Below are positions 22,962-35,676 of a DNA stretch of 64,000 nt, in pieces. The first letter of the stretch is position 1. Each line of letters opens with the position of its first letter. The translations under genes and the position numbers were made by a program. Origin of the DNA: Tenebrio molitor (taxonomy: Eukaryota; Arthropoda; Insecta; Coleoptera; Tenebrionidae); NCBI RefSeq assembly GCF_963966145.1, contig NC_091049.1, positions 28,892,001 through 28,956,000 of the forward strand, given 5' to 3'. Under the pieces are notes generated by a model. That model ran no database searches. It saw nothing but the letters and a program-made list of their open reading frames with translations, and was not told the origin of the DNA.

Positions 22962-23276
22962 TAGAATTCAATATTTCGTGCAATTGTCACTACTTTTAAC
23001 AATTGTCAATGTCACTGTCAGCGAATAAGTATCGTAAAATGGTATTATCCTGCTAAAGAAGGTCGATCTGGTAGAACAGCAACTGTAAGAGTGCAGGATC
23101 ATTAGCGTGCAACATATCCTAATCGGCTACCACCAACATTTAGCTACATTTTTTCAAAGCATAGTTACGTAAAAAAACAATGTTGCCAGCAATTCCATTT
23201 TTTTTTTTTGTGGTTCCATCTTTTGGGCAAATGTGGAAAAGTGATTCCAATTTTCGTAGCCTGGCTGTACTAGTTT

Positions 23277-23520
23277 ATTTAACGAGTTCGTGTGTAAATT
23301 GAGCTCACGCGAGTGAAACGAGGCCCACGAATGCCATAAAGAGCCCAATTTACAAACCAACGAGTTGAATACAACGTTTTTTTGTTCGATGAGCCTCTTA
23401 AAGGCTTCAAATCGTTTAAAATCTTTAAAATTAGCTTGATGTTTCGTTTTGACAAGTTGTGACATTTATCAAAATCCGTTCACGCAGGAGAGAATTCTCA
23501 AATTCTGACAGTGTCGAACA
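23277..23520. repeat. Foldback repeat D, second subfamily, copy 2 (deleted core)
   Basis: This copy matches 19216-19500 from ACGAGTTCGTGTGTAAATTG onward. Its central palindrome is shortened, while the flank down to CTGACAGTGTCGAAC is well kept. It has no ORF. Confidence 0.6.
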
Positions 23521-23935
23521 AAAACATATCTTTTTTGTTAAATAATTCATTTCTAGACCAGGGTAATTGTAAGCATGAAAAAAATGGTTAAAAAATCACC
23601 GAAAAACCCTCAAAAACTTAAAAAATTCTCCATGTCTTAGATACCCCAAAAATGTCTTTTCATTGCTGGAGCAAAGCAATTGGGTACATGAAGAACAAGA
23701 AATCGATGAAAAAATCACACGAAATAAAAGACTGCTAAAATTCTAATTTATTATTAATGAATTAATAATAGATTTTTTCGAAAGGTAGGCAACCAATAAG
23801 ACGACTGTGTATAGCAAGTATACATACATATGTGTACGATTAAGCTAAGACAGACGTTTCGATAAAACAAAAGATGAGGTAGTACTCTTGATTTGTTTTC
23901 TTGTTGATCACTCTGTATATCTCTCGATAAAAATA

Positions 23936-24004
23936 GTGGCCAGGATTTGAACACAAAACATTTTAATTATTAGTGTAGCTCTTAACCAACTGAGCTATTT
24001 AAGT
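23936..24004 (-). repeat. tRNA-derived remnant (SINE head or tRNA pseudogene)
   Basis: Read on the minus strand, this holds an A-box like TAGCTCAGTTGGTTAAGAGC and, about 30 bases on, a B-box GTTCAAATCC, the two internal promoter blocks of tRNA genes. The T-arm and acceptor stems do not pair well, so I do not call a functional tRNA. Confidence 0.5.
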
Positions 24005-24179
24005 CTTGTTCAGTACCATTTTTAATTGGTTGGTTAATAATTTATTATAATACGGTTATAAACGGTTATAACGATTATAAACTTAAAGCATAGCGCACAG
24101 CCACCTACGATGGTACAATCATTTATAATGACCCCGTACAAATACATAAAATTGTGCAATACTGCAAAGAAAAAAAAAG

Positions 24180-24295
24180 TTGCCTGCTGGTGGGAATCGA
24201 ACTCAGGTCGCCTGTATAGAGATGGTTTTTGTTCAAACATGGCCAACTGTATCAAAACGCTAAGCGCTTATTATGGCCGTCCCACTCGATGATTT
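24180..24295 (-). repeat. Repeat with a tRNA-like B box
   Basis: On the minus strand the segment GGCCATAATAAGCGCTTAG, then ACAGTTGGCCATG, is followed by GAGTTCGATTCCC, which fits a pol III B-box. The first half recurs at 25672-25756, also read there on the plus strand as GGCCATAATAAGCGC. This suggests a short interspersed element rather than a gene. Confidence 0.3.
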
Positions 24296-24340
24296 CTCCG
24301 TAAGAAAAATTGTTCTTGACATTTAAAAAAATCGTACGTA

Positions 24341-24922
24341 CAGTAGAGACTTCAAGTGACGATTATTTGAATTAAAAGACAACGGATGACAGAAACGTCT
24401 CTTTTTTCTGTAATTGGTTATGTCCTATTCTTGGTTATGTCCATGTTAAATATTTATAAATTAACTGCAAGTGTTAATTGCATGCAGTAACAAAATAATA
24501 AAAATAGTAAAAGTGTAAAATAAGAAACATATAATAGGTGAGGTGTTGTGTCAATAGCTTAAAAACCATAAAAAAAGAAACTTCAATTGCTTCAAAATAT
24601 CAGACATAACCTCAAATTGTTTTAATTCGAATTTAGTATTTTTCTGAATACATTGTGTTGTTGGATAATGTGACTCGTCTCAGCATTAGAATAAGTGAGC
24701 ACATCAAAAAGATTGTCATCTATGAAAAAAATTCAACAGGATGAGATCCTAAATTTGTAATAAAAGCTTTAAAAATGTATCGACACGTTTATTTACCTTT
24801 AAATGTACACTTTTCTATGAAAATAAAAATATTTTTCAGTAGGTGTTTGGAAATAGCGACCTACGGTTATAACGACCGAATTTCACCGGTCCCTTCCACA
24901 TCGTTATAAACGATATATACTG
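24341..24922. mobile_element. Possible pogo-like inverted-repeat element
   Basis: The left end starts CAGTAGAGACTTCAAG after TA, and the right end, inverted, starts CAGTATATATCGTTTATAAC before TA. The ends share only a short tip, but CAGT plus a TTATAACGA-like block is typical of pogo-type elements. No transposase ORF is seen over the 582 bp. Confidence 0.35.
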
Positions 24923-25249
24923 TATATGGTTTGGATAATACCAAATCTAAAACCATTGGTGAAAGACCTCGCACAGCCAACAAAATGCTCTGCTATGTTA
25001 TCCACGGGTTATCAACTAGATACACAATTGCTGCAGGGTACTTTTTCCATTCAATGTGGCTTAATTTAAAAAAATTTGCATTGGAACGTTAAAAAATCAT
25101 ATTGACCTTTTTTTCCACTATTTCTAAGTTTTGATTAGGTAGGTGCGTTCGGATACTACCTCGGAGATGCAAGCACAAATTTAATAGACTTGAACAGCTG
25201 ATTGGAGATCAATCTGAAATAAACGAACGAAAATAGGGTAGATAATTGT

Positions 25250-25375
25250 TCACTAGGCTCCCGGTTGAATTTTCGCGTTTTTTCTGGCCAGATACCTTTA
25301 GGGCGTCCTCCTACATCGTTTCCCACCACTCAAACCTTGTGCAAATGCCCTTATTTTTCTCTCTTCCACATACTA
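25250..25375 (+). repeat. Single copy of the arm repeated at 58826-59040
   Basis: The stretch around GGGCGTCCTCCTACATCG to CAAACCTTGTGCAAATGCC is nearly the same as both arms of the inverted repeat beside the Polinton at the right end of the window. It has no ORF. Confidence 0.6.
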
Positions 25376-26049
25376 CATAAACATAACCAGATAGTAACCC
25401 TACTATTGTGACAGGCGCCAAAATCTCAACATCCTCGGTCGAAATACTCCTAGCAAATCGAGCTTCGTCTAATGACTCTGACGTCTAATATCCGAACGAT
25501 TTAGATTTACATCAATTTGCTCATTTTACAATAACCGAACGATTTTGACGTAAATTAGCATAAAAATTATATAAACGAACGCAGCTACTGTCAATACTGT
25601 CATTGTGACGAATTTCGTTTTCAAATCAGTTCCTAATGTTAATTTAGGGGGCGCCACTGTACGTACGCTCCAGGGCCTACTCGACGGGAACACTTTTTCA
25701 AACCAAGTGGGACGGCCATAATAAGCGCCTAGCGTTTTGATACAGTTGGCCATGGTTCAAATTAACAGTAATGATTTTTAGCTTTTAAAAATTACCTAAC
25801 ACCTTTAACAAATTCCTAATTGAATAGATATGATATCACAACTATTGTAATTGTTACGATTTTACATTGTCTAAAAAATGTAAGTGTAATGCGACCGTAA
25901 ACTTTGTTGTTTTGTAATTTGTTTTTGTAACACAACTTGCTGAAATCGAAAATTTTAAAATTTTACGCTATTCACCCTTCATACATCTAATCATCATTAT
26001 CCGAAAGTATTTTATATTTTGGAAATAATTAAAATTTAAAAAAACTCCA

Positions 26050-26258
26050 CTAGCGCCACCTGAAGCACGTATTGTAGTTGACACGAATACAGTTCCCGTA
26101 CTTAACAACAAATTGTGTTGAGCCGCTGTCTCGGTCGGTCATAAAAACATAAATGTCAATGTGACATTTTTCGGCGCGGGTTTGCAGTTGTTGAGTGTTC
26201 TGACTTCTGAGTCTCCGAGAGAGATTGTTGTGCTCGTATTGTCCGGACGTCTTCATAT
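26050..26258 (+). promoter_or_regulatory. Candidate promoter and 5' exon
   Basis: A less AT-rich stretch ends in CTTCATATG directly followed by a strong GTAAGT donor at 26259. It could be a non-coding first exon of the AAA-ATPase-like gene about 0.9 kb downstream. No protein-coding content is recognised in it. Confidence 0.3.
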
Positions 26259-27188
26259 GGTAAGTAAGATTCTTCAATATTTAATAAATGGGTTATGTAA
26301 TTGGTTTTCAGTTAATAATTGTTAATTATCGTTAAAAAAATAACACAACAATGTCTGATACGTCGAGGTGTAAAACCGGCCAAGCCAGCACATTTGGCTA
26401 ACATTAGATCCATAACCTCGATGCTACTATTAAATCTAAACCAATGCTGTTTATTGACAATGAAGTAATAATTTTGAGTAATTGGGGATACACAAATAGA
26501 GTCCCTTTGTTCTTATTTCAAGGAGAAAATTTACATTCCTCGTTCCCGTCGTTTTGTTGACATAAAAATATAATACATCTAATCTAACTTTTAGTAACTA
26601 TTTTTCTGTTGTATTGTGGTAGGTAAAAGCCGTTCACATTGTTTTGGCATAAAGGGAGGCCATGATTAATTTTTTTAACGTTGGACACACTGATTTCCGT
26701 CCGCCTGACATGCGGACCTATCAAAATGAACATAACATATTGCTTAATTTCCCGCGCTGTCTGAGTATTCTTCTATTGCAAACTAGTAAAACTGACAACA
26801 ATGCACAAGACATTGACGCTATTTATAACCTCAAACTTAGAAAAAAGATAACCTAATTCAACGGACAGCTTTACTACCAAATTAAATGCACAATCTCCAT
26901 GGCCTCCCATTGTGCCAAAACAAGGTGAATGCATTTTATTATTAAGAATATAATATTTGTGCTTATTTTTTGATCTTTACAAAACAAGTTCTTCTTGCTC
27001 ATTTTTTCATTACAGTATTTCAAAACTAGTTGCTTTGTGCTATATGAATCCAGATCTCTTTCTGACATTGAAAAATCTTTGTGATACTGATACTGGAATC
27101 AGATTTGAAAGCAGTTTTTATTTTTGAAGGTTAGTTTTAAAAACCATTTATAGCTCGTACCCAAGACATTTTTTTAAATTCTCAGGCA

Positions 27189-27643
27189 TGTCTGAAGCAA
27201 AACGTAAGAGAGTCGAAGACATGGTAGGACAATCCAGCAGTCAGGTAATCTCAATATAACGTGTTCAACATTTGATAGTTTTCTGTTGCACGATTTGCAA
27301 TTTACAAAGAGTCAGTTTTAATTTTACGTGGATTTGCAGGATGTTGTTCACCGCTGATAAATTTGAGACCGTCCTACAGGACGAGAAGGTTTTCGTAGAC
27401 AAGACTTTATTAATTCGGTATTTTCTCGAAGACACCGCGGACAAAATCATGTTGACAGCTCCACCGGGTTTTGGAAAAACTGTCAACATGACCACATTGC
27501 GCTCGTTCTTTGCAAGAGGACCAAACCAACGGGAGCTTCGGGACCTACGAAAAGAGACGGTGGCGGCAGCAGGAGAAGAGTTACAAAAGAAGTACAAACT
27601 CTTCACAGCTTTCCAAGTCTCCCAATCTTTTCATCATTTCTAG
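27189..27643 (+). pseudogene. Fragment of an AAA-ATPase-like gene, frameshifted
   Basis: A first exon (27189-27245) encodes MSEAKRKRVEDMVGQSSSQ and ends at a GTAATC donor. The second starts after GATTTGCAG at 27339 and encodes FTADKFETV, VFVDKTLLI and a P-loop APPGFGKT, followed by NMTTLRSFF. This is the start of the AAA-ATPase-like family found in insects and bacteria (nucleotide binding, role unknown). Joining the exons in phase gives GATGTTGTTCACC, where one extra T shifts the frame, and the reading frame stops after SFHHF at 27643, far short of a complete domain. It is likely a decayed or truncated copy. A sequencing error at the T, or translation from ATG 27341, cannot be ruled out. Confidence 0.5.
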
Positions 27644-30340
27644 GATAAAATAGGAGCAATTTTTAACTTATTTATTTTCACATTAACATTTGTAACATTA
27701 GTAATTTTTAATAAATTTTGTTGTATTTGTGTTACTTTTTTCTTCTTGATTTTATGACCTTTCTACGGTTCTGTATGGTTGGCGTAATGGAAACTAAAAA
27801 CTGTGACGTCGACGTCTCTTTGTTTTTTGCAGATTGTACACTTTTCTACATGTCGCTGTTTTTACAATGTGGAATACTTAGTTGTATTTGTTGCTGCGGT
27901 TTCGGTTGATTAAAAAATTAAAAAAAAACTTCAAGGTGTCATTATAAGTCAATTATCAGACCGATGCCGATCTGCAACTGTACATCAGTCTTAGCAATCG
28001 GAGTTACATAACGACAAAATATTTGTTTGGAATCTGGTAATTCCCACACTTATGTCAACTCTCCAAGGCACTTATTACCTGCGCTGAAAGGAAATTATTA
28101 AAATTTTTTCACTCAAAATAAATCACAAAAAGAATTAATACACTTGTAGTACGATCAAGATACCTTTAATTTTTATTATAAAACCACAAACATTTTCTTA
28201 TGTACTAGGTATTGACATTTCTTATGACAAAATTTATAAATCATTTCGTCTCGGTGTGTCACTCACGAGATCATTTTTACTGTTAAAAGAAGTTTCTGAC
28301 ATTCCAAACTAACTGAACAAAAGTGACCGTTTATCGATCGCAACGACTGAACCAGAAGTCTCAAAAATGCCACAGTCTTGCATTGGAACAAAGCTTCATG
28401 TGAAACTGGAGGCCTCAAGGCTAAAATTATTACAAGCCATTTTCCACTCCCGATCTGACACCTCACGATTTCCTCTTGTGCTTCGGGTTAAAGACAATCA
28501 CTGAAAACTTTTTCTGTTTTCTTTTAGACATCGGCCAAGTAATTATTTGCTAACGAGTATCTGTTGTACTTCTGCCAGTCTCGCGACCCAATCCTCAAGT
28601 GACGAGCCGCCACTGCTGAAATTTTGCATTTATCTTAATGACAATGAAATAAACGGATCGACTGCACCGTAATCGATTTTGCATCATTACTCTTCGATTC
28701 CACCGCCAATATTTTGACAGGGTCGGGCCACGTGATCACCGTCACCGTCGACCTTTGACTCAGACAAAAAAAAATATACCTACGCGTCACGTTTCTGCCG
28801 TCATGATTCACACCATCGGCCACAACTCCCTAATGGCATTCTGTTTTCGCTGTTATCTCAAAACGACCAGTTCGAATGGTGTTAATACCAAAACAATGCC
28901 CAATTCTGCGCGCAAAACAGTCGCGAGTTAGGCAACCAAATATACACAGGAATTTTTTCCCAACCAGAATCGTCTGGAATTTCCAGTTTGTTGACAAACA
29001 GACGGCCCAGGGCGCCCGTTCGGGTCCGAAATGTGCAAGGTTCACGCTTTTCGCGTCGACGTTTCGATTTGGGGCCCGCGGGAGCGGTTTTTGGGGGCTT
29101 CCCGCGCGCGACCACCTGTTGCACAGAGTCGACATTCAAATAAGTTTCCGGATGGAGCGACAATGGTCACGATGGAAGTTTAGCGCAATTGCAGCACGGA
29201 CAGATACAGATCTTGTTATTATGTCAACAATACAATAGCCGATGTCCTCCCCCCTTATTAAAAACATTTATTTAATTTACTCATTTAATTCGGACACAAT
29301 GGGACCGGGAGCACGGAGCGCGGGGCCCCTCTCGAAGAATCAACGATCGTCGGTCGATCAATCGACCAGTCCGTCGATTTTTCCAATAAAAGTCCGATCG
29401 ATTGCGGATAAGAGCGCTCACCTAAAATCGCTTGGAGAGCCAAATCCGCGGATAACGCGTCCATCTCTTGCATGGTCCTCCCTCAGTAGACGATCATTTT
29501 CGGCACTTTTTGCACTCCACCTCACATATTAGGGAAAATCCGCAAAAACTTTTGAAACTTTCCAGGATACACACAGTTATGTCAAAAACAGGCGACACGT
29601 TCCTTGACATTTGACAGATGTCAATAACAAATAGCTTGGCACTGGAACCGTGAAGCCCCACTAGGTGCGAAACTGCGATTAATGGAGTGACGTAGAGGAG
29701 CAGCCCCACTAGCGCTCATCTGAGCCAATTTAGCTTGATTTGTCGCCGTGATTGGCCCAAACCGGTTCAATCGACGAGGAGCAAGAAAGTTGGAACGAGG
29801 TAGATGGCGAGGATTGGTCGCAAGGGGGCGCTCCCCGCGCCGATTTTCCCCCAAAAATTAAAATAAAACAACCGTGGCAGCCTTTTCGGCACGTTTGAGG
29901 GAAAACCAGAAAACGAGGTGGGAACGGTGATTTGTGGGTGGCTGATTATGGCCGATGCGGCACGTCAGTTTCATTCATTTTTGCTGTTACAGAGGGCGTT
30001 GCTCCGAGTTCATTCACAAACAGCTGAATCGATCTTATACAGCGGGTCCGTAAATCGATGGGAGAATTGCACGGTGGAACGAAGGGCGGCGAACGAGACG
30101 TTTGGGACCAGTCGTGTGTGAGATTGACCTAGAGACAGCTGTTTACGATCTTGCAATAATGGCCGACGAGTCTTGCCCCTGCCGTGTTTTAAAAATGTTT
30201 CGCGAGAAAACCGATTTCTGTCCGATCGAGGAGGTAATTTAAAAGTGACGATGGAAACGAATGGAGTGCGTCGTGACCGTAACAAGTTGCAACATGTAAA
30301 GGTTACCAACATTTGGTATGACTGGATTTCGTTTCGTAAT
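27644..30340. other. Intergenic, GC-rich in its right half, no gene recognised
   Basis: AT-rich to about 28500, then increasingly CpG-rich from 28960 to 30130. Short ORFs on both strands there lack protein-like features. The GC-rich part probably belongs to the promoter region of the phosphatase gene to the right. Confidence 0.35.
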
Positions 30341-30657
30341 TAGATATAAACAAAAAACCCTAATATAAACAAAAGTGAAGTCTGGAAGGCGCCAGTCGAC
30401 TCTATCCAGGACTCCAGCGACAAATGTGAGTCCACCTCTAGGATAATCGATTCGGAAGGAGCTAATTACACCCCCCGCTGCCGTGACCTAATTTCCAATA
30501 ATAACAACAAACTCGGCGTATTTATTTTTCGATTTATTTATTGCTTCCCGACGGAAGAAAAAAAAACGCGATTTGGGGATTTTCGGCGCGGTGTTGGTAC
30601 CGACTTAACCTAGAAATTCAAATATGCAATTGGGAAAATTGAATTTTTGGCTTTCAG

Positions 30658-32834
30658 GTGATCAAAAATGGATGATGAAGCCCCGAATCAACCGAAAAAA
30701 GAACGCAATTTTCCTACTTTGGACCTGAGCGATCAGTCCGGTCAGCTCACCCCGACCATCGGGCCGATCCTCGAGATCCAATCGCCAAAGACGCCGACTC
30801 TGTCGCGGAAACTGAAAGCGGTGAGCCTCGACTCGGACCCCCCGAAACAGTCCACGAGCCTGGAGATCTCGCGGGATGTCTTCTCCATGCCCAACACCCC
30901 CAAAAGACAAATCAAACACAAGCTCTCTTGCGAATTCGACGACGGCAATCACAAGACCACCCTCACGCCTAATTTCAGCTCAAACTTGAAGAAATTCGCG
31001 TCGAACAACAGCATCTCAGGCTCGCAGACGCTTAAAACTCTACCCGAGATAATGACACTGCAAGATTTTTCTGACAACAGGACTGAACCAGTCCGGATTA
31101 AGACCAAGGGGCTGCTGGAGAGGCGCGGTTCGAACGCCAGCTTGACCATCGACCTGGGCTCCAACTCGAGCATCGCCGAGAAACCCCCGTTCATCAGACT
31201 GAACGCCGCCAAGAGCGTCTCCAACCTGAACCTGTCCACTTTTGGGTCAGCAGACAAGTGCTCCTGTTCCATCATCGATCGGAAAGCTAGCGAGAGGAGG
31301 AAGTCGCAGGAGGCGTGCGGCAACTGCATCATTTACGAGTCGGTCCCCAGCAAGGCCAACGGCTGCAAGACCAACAAGTGTGGGGCCATTCCCAAGCGCT
31401 GCAGCTGCACCCCCGGCATCAAGTGCAGGAGGAAATCGCTCTCGAACGAGAACCTGTACGTGCCCCCGTGCGGATTCTGCCAAAAGGGGGCATGCAAGGA
31501 GTGCGCCACCAAGCACTGCAAGGGCTACAGGAAGGCGTGCTACCCTAGACAGCCAGATCTGGACACCTCGCAATTGCTCTCTGAAGATTTCAAGCTCCAC
31601 CTGGAAAACGTTCAGTACTTGCAGACGGCAGGGAGCGTGCTTTCGATCACCGACCTGAAGATGGCGTGCGAGGTGAGCGTCACGTGACCAAAGAATCTGG
31701 TTGACAGATGTTGATCACGTGATCACTGTTACGCCACTACCGATTTGGTGTTTTTCAGGTGTCCAGAGTGCCGAAACTGCACTCGGAATTCTGGGAAGTC
31801 CCTCTGAATCTGCAGGAGAAGTGTTACGTCTCGGGGAGCCAGAGCCGTAACAGATACAAAGGCGTCCTGCCCAACGAGCACAGCCGGGTGCACCTGCCGG
31901 GGCCCCAGAGCTACATCCACGCCAACTACATCAAGGTATCGGTTCGGGTTATTGTTTGACAGTTTTGACGATTGTCGTTTAGGGCCCTGACTACACCGAG
32001 ACCGCCTACATCGCCACGCAGGGCCCCATGACCCACACCTGCCAGGACTTCTGGGAGATGGTGTGGCACACGAACGTGAGTATGGGCGTGGCTCGCGTCG
32101 ACACGTTACCGATTGTCGCTTTTGATTAGTGCGTGCGCATCGTGATGCTGACTGGGCTGGTCGAGAAGGGGCGGAGCAAGTGCGAGCTGTACTTCCCGTT
32201 GGGCAAGAAGGATCAGTCGGCTTCCAAGACGTTTTTCTACGTGAAGACCACGCGCGAACGCGACAAATTCACGTTTGACACCAACCGCAACAACCAGCTC
32301 GAAGAGGAGACGTTCAAGTTCGAGGAGGTGAGCGAGGTGGAGTACGGCCCGTTCAAGATCAGATACGTCAAAGAGGAGATCCTCGACGAATGCTCGATTC
32401 GCCACCTGGAAATGACCAACGCCGACAAGAACGAATCGCGAGCCGTCCGGCACTACTGGTTCCCCAACTGGCAGGACCACAAGATGGCCAACCCCGAGCA
32501 GCTGCTGAAGATGGCGCTGCACCTCCTCAACGACAATAACAAGGCCGAGACGCCGGTCAAACCGAGGGTGAAGCCGACGAGGAGGGAGAGGCGGAGGTCG
32601 AGCGAGGGCGCGGCCAAAGTCCCGCCCATCGTGGTGCATTGCAGCGCCGGGATTGGCCGCACCGGCTGCTTCATCGCGATACTGAACGGGATACAACAGT
32701 TGAAGACCAACTTCAACGTCGACGTGTTGGCCATCTTGTGCTCGCTCAGGCTGAACAGGGGGGGCATGGTGCAAACGGCCGAGCAGTACGAGCTGATACA
32801 CAGAGTGCTGAATTTGTACGTAGATTCCATGTAG
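30658..32834 (+). CDS. KIM-type protein tyrosine phosphatase (PTP-ER / PTPN7-like)
   Basis: The acceptor at 30657 precedes a start codon at 30668. Coding exons 30668-31672, 31759-31935, 31983-32075 and 32130-32834 join in phase 0 to 659 residues. An upstream non-coding exon may end at the GTGAGT near 30426. Residues 151-163 (ERRGSNASLTIDL) match the kinase interaction motif by which PTPN7, PTPN5 and PTPRR dock MAP kinases; its serine is the known PKA target in the family. The catalytic loop is HCSAGIGRTG with Cys596 and Arg602. The general-acid loop reads W539-Q540-D541 rather than WPD, keeping the aspartate. Residues 198-291 carry 15 cysteines. A basic insert with TRRERRRSS lies just before the catalytic loop, as in long insect PTP-ER. 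The likely role is dephosphorylation of ERK downstream of Ras. Confidence 0.88.
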
Positions 32835-33995
32835 GACCACCGAGGATAATCAAAAAGGGGGCGGGGCGACATTCCATGACGGTATTTTTTTTTTTTATTT
32901 ATTTTATTTATTTCTCTTTGACGGTTGGTACGTGTCGAGCTGCTCTAGTTTAGCAAGTGGTTGTTAGAAGCGCGACGTTTCGGTCGCAGTAATCCTCCTT
33001 CAGGATACAATATCTAAAAATCCATGATAATCATTTGTATAGAATATATATGTGATAATTTCTAGGTATAAGCGGATTATGTGTAAATAATGTTCGTTTT
33101 TTTATTTCAATATTTTTCTGTTTTGTTTTTTGTCTACTATTTTAAAATATTTATTACGACACTTATAGAATTTTATATGAAAACAAGAGATTTTGTATTT
33201 TTAATCGTCGACGGTCCGTTTAACGTACGCGGTGTCCCAATTGACACATTCAAAAGATCGACGACTCTGTTTTTCAGTTTGACATATCACGTGACAATGA
33301 CACTTAAACGCAGTATTTCTAGTTGGGACACTCGGTACGACAACGTGAGATTCGTATTAACCGTCGCAGTCTTTATTGGACAAATTGTACGAAAGTACTT
33401 TACAAAGATGCCATTCTTGAATTCCTAGCAATATTTTTTAAGTGATTTTTTTAGGTTAAGTTCATCTCATCGCACAATTGTGATTGTCAGGTTGGCACCA
33501 TTAACTCTCATACTTTTGTTAACGGTCATTCAACACACGCAGTGGTGCCAATTTGAACTCAAAAAAAAGAGTGATTTTTTTACCAAGACCTTACCACTTT
33601 TAAGGATAAAAAAACACGAAAATTTCTTAGAATATTCAATAGATGTTGTCTGTATTTTTCCGTTGAACCCATTTCGTTGCGTGCGCGCGTGACCTCTCCC
33701 AGTACAAATTAAAACAGTTTGTCGGTGTCATTAATTTAATTGTCTTACGTTAACTATTAGAAGTGTTACGAATGTGTCTAGATTATAATGTAAAGTAAAA
33801 AAATAATTCGGTTGTGCCATACGGCGGGATCTAGGTAATTTAGTGAATGAGGCGAAGTGGCACAATCACGACAAAACAACTTCAAACACCAAATATCAGA
33901 CTAATTTGTAAATTAATATGTGTCAAAAATTATATATAAGAAGAATCTCGATGTGTGTTTCAATTACCGTAGGTAGGGGGCGCTCTCATCGCGAC
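32835..33995. other. 3' region of the phosphatase and of Ada3 (convergent)
   Basis: This AT-rich stretch lies between the phosphatase stop and the Ada3 stop on the opposite strand. It should hold both 3' untranslated regions. Two short ORFs have no recognisable content. Confidence 0.45.
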
Positions 33996-35676
33996 TCAAG
34001 CTTCGTGTAATTCTGACACTTCCTTCTGCAATTTAAACTGTTGCTTCAACAGCGCGTCCGTTTGCACTTCGTATTCTTTCAGGGCTTTGGTGAACGTCGC
34101 CTTGTCGAAATCTTCGTCTTTAGCTTGTTGAATCTGTTTCTGTTTTGTCAGCAAAACTTTATTGTACACCTCCAATACCTGAAACAACAAATCGACGTTG
34201 AAGCGGGGAATTTTGATTCGCGCGGTTGACCAACCTGGTTGTCAACTTTGTCCAAAGCCGCTTTGATCTCTTGCCTCTTCAAGTCTTTGGTAACGATGGC
34301 TTTCAAACGTTTCAGTTCTTCAACGTTGTACTCGTTGACGGCTGCCAGTTCCTGCTGGCACTTCTTGATTTCTTGCAAAATCTCGTCGTCGGGCATATTC
34401 TGCAAATGGAACGTCAAAATTTGGCCGAAAACGAGACACGTTTACCTTTGACAGATCCTCGACGCTCAAAATTCCCTGCTCGACTAGATCTTTCTTGAGG
34501 CGACGGTCCATGCAGATGGCAGCACGAGCGCCGCCAGCAGACTTGATTATATTCAAATCGGAAGCTGAAACACAACACTTACTCTCCAATCATTGAATAA
34601 AAACACAATTACGTTTAAGCTTTCCGGTGACTCCCGGAAAAGACGTCATCACTTTCTCCTCGATCAAGGCAGCCAATAAGCGTTGAGTTTTCGGGTTAGA
34701 GAACGTGTCCACCATCCTGCAACACAAGAGACAATCTGATTGGTCGACCGACTTTACTGAGCACTCACGCGCTCAGTCCGTTTTTCTTCAGGTCCATTCC
34801 CACAGATTTCGAGCCCAGACCCAGCTCCTGCTCCATCCCGGTAGTGCTGTCGTTCCACTCGTTGGCATAGTAGTCGCCGAGTTCAGGTATTTTGACGTCG
34901 ATTTCTTGGGAACACTCGTCGATCAATTTGTCGATGAACTGCAACAAAAATGACAGATTTGACTGACACCATCTCAAAACTTACCATCATGTGCGAGTTG
35001 GTGATGGGGGCGCAGTAGGGCTCCACCGTCGCCCAGAACTTGTCCGAGGTGTCGTTTTTCGGTAGATTGATTTTGGGGATTTCGTGCCGCAGAGGCACGT
35101 CGCCGATCAGGCTGTTGACAGGTAGAGGGTAATGTCGTTTGATTGGTCTGGCTCCATTCTTCAAGTCACGGTATTTCGTCTTGTCGTCGGGACGCTTCCG
35201 CTTCAACGATCCCTGAATTATACAAAACGAATAAGCGAGTTTGAGATGTTGGGTTGGCTACCTTGTCATATGATTTTCCCTTTCTGTCGCGTCTCTCCTC
35301 CACTTTATCAATCGATTCAATTTCTCCCCTTAGGTAGCGATTTCTGACGGCGCACGTCGATATCAACTTTTCAAAGTCGAGCTGGAGTTGGTCCAAGTCG
35401 TCCATGTTGACACCGTCATCGTCGCTTCGCCCCAAAACTGAAAACGACGACTCTTCAGTCAACAGAAAAAGTGAGGTTATGTTATTGAGTACTGGCTGAA
35501 TATCGCGGCAATAATTTAGCGTTTTCGGACTGCCTGATCAGTGGTAGGTTATTGATGAAGCTCTCGGTGTCTGTTGTTGATTGTTCGTGGCGTGAAGACG
35601 TAGCAATGTCTTTTGCTTTTGTTCCATGTCGGTTGGTTGTTCCCTTCTGCATCACGTATCGTTTTATTCCATTCAT
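33996..35676 (-). CDS. Ada3: Transcriptional adapter 3 (SAGA/ATAC histone acetyltransferase subunit)
   Basis: Eight exons, 35676-35493, 35437-35262, 35212-34985, 34938-34769, 34716-34613, 34564-34446, 34399-34235 and 34178-33996, join in frame to 442 residues, close to vertebrate TADA3 (432). Recognisable blocks are the N-terminal DQLQLDFEKLISTC helix, a basic GSLKRKRPDDK stretch, the family signature NDTSDKFWATVEPYCAPIT, NPKTQRLLAALIEEKV, and the C-terminal coiled region from DDEILQEIKKCQ through TFTKALKEYEVQ. Ada3 links Ada2 and Gcn5 within nuclear coactivator complexes and is needed for nucleosomal histone acetylation. The start is the first ATG in frame after a possible untranslated intron end (CTGGTAG). 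It shares a 471-bp upstream region head to head with RecQ5. Confidence 0.9.

Noticed and set aside
24180..24295. A tRNA gene
   Set aside because: A B-box-like stretch is present, but no cloverleaf can be formed and half of the unit is repeated at 25672.
32106..32840. 244-codon ORF on the minus strand
   Set aside because: Antisense to the catalytic exon of the tyrosine phosphatase.
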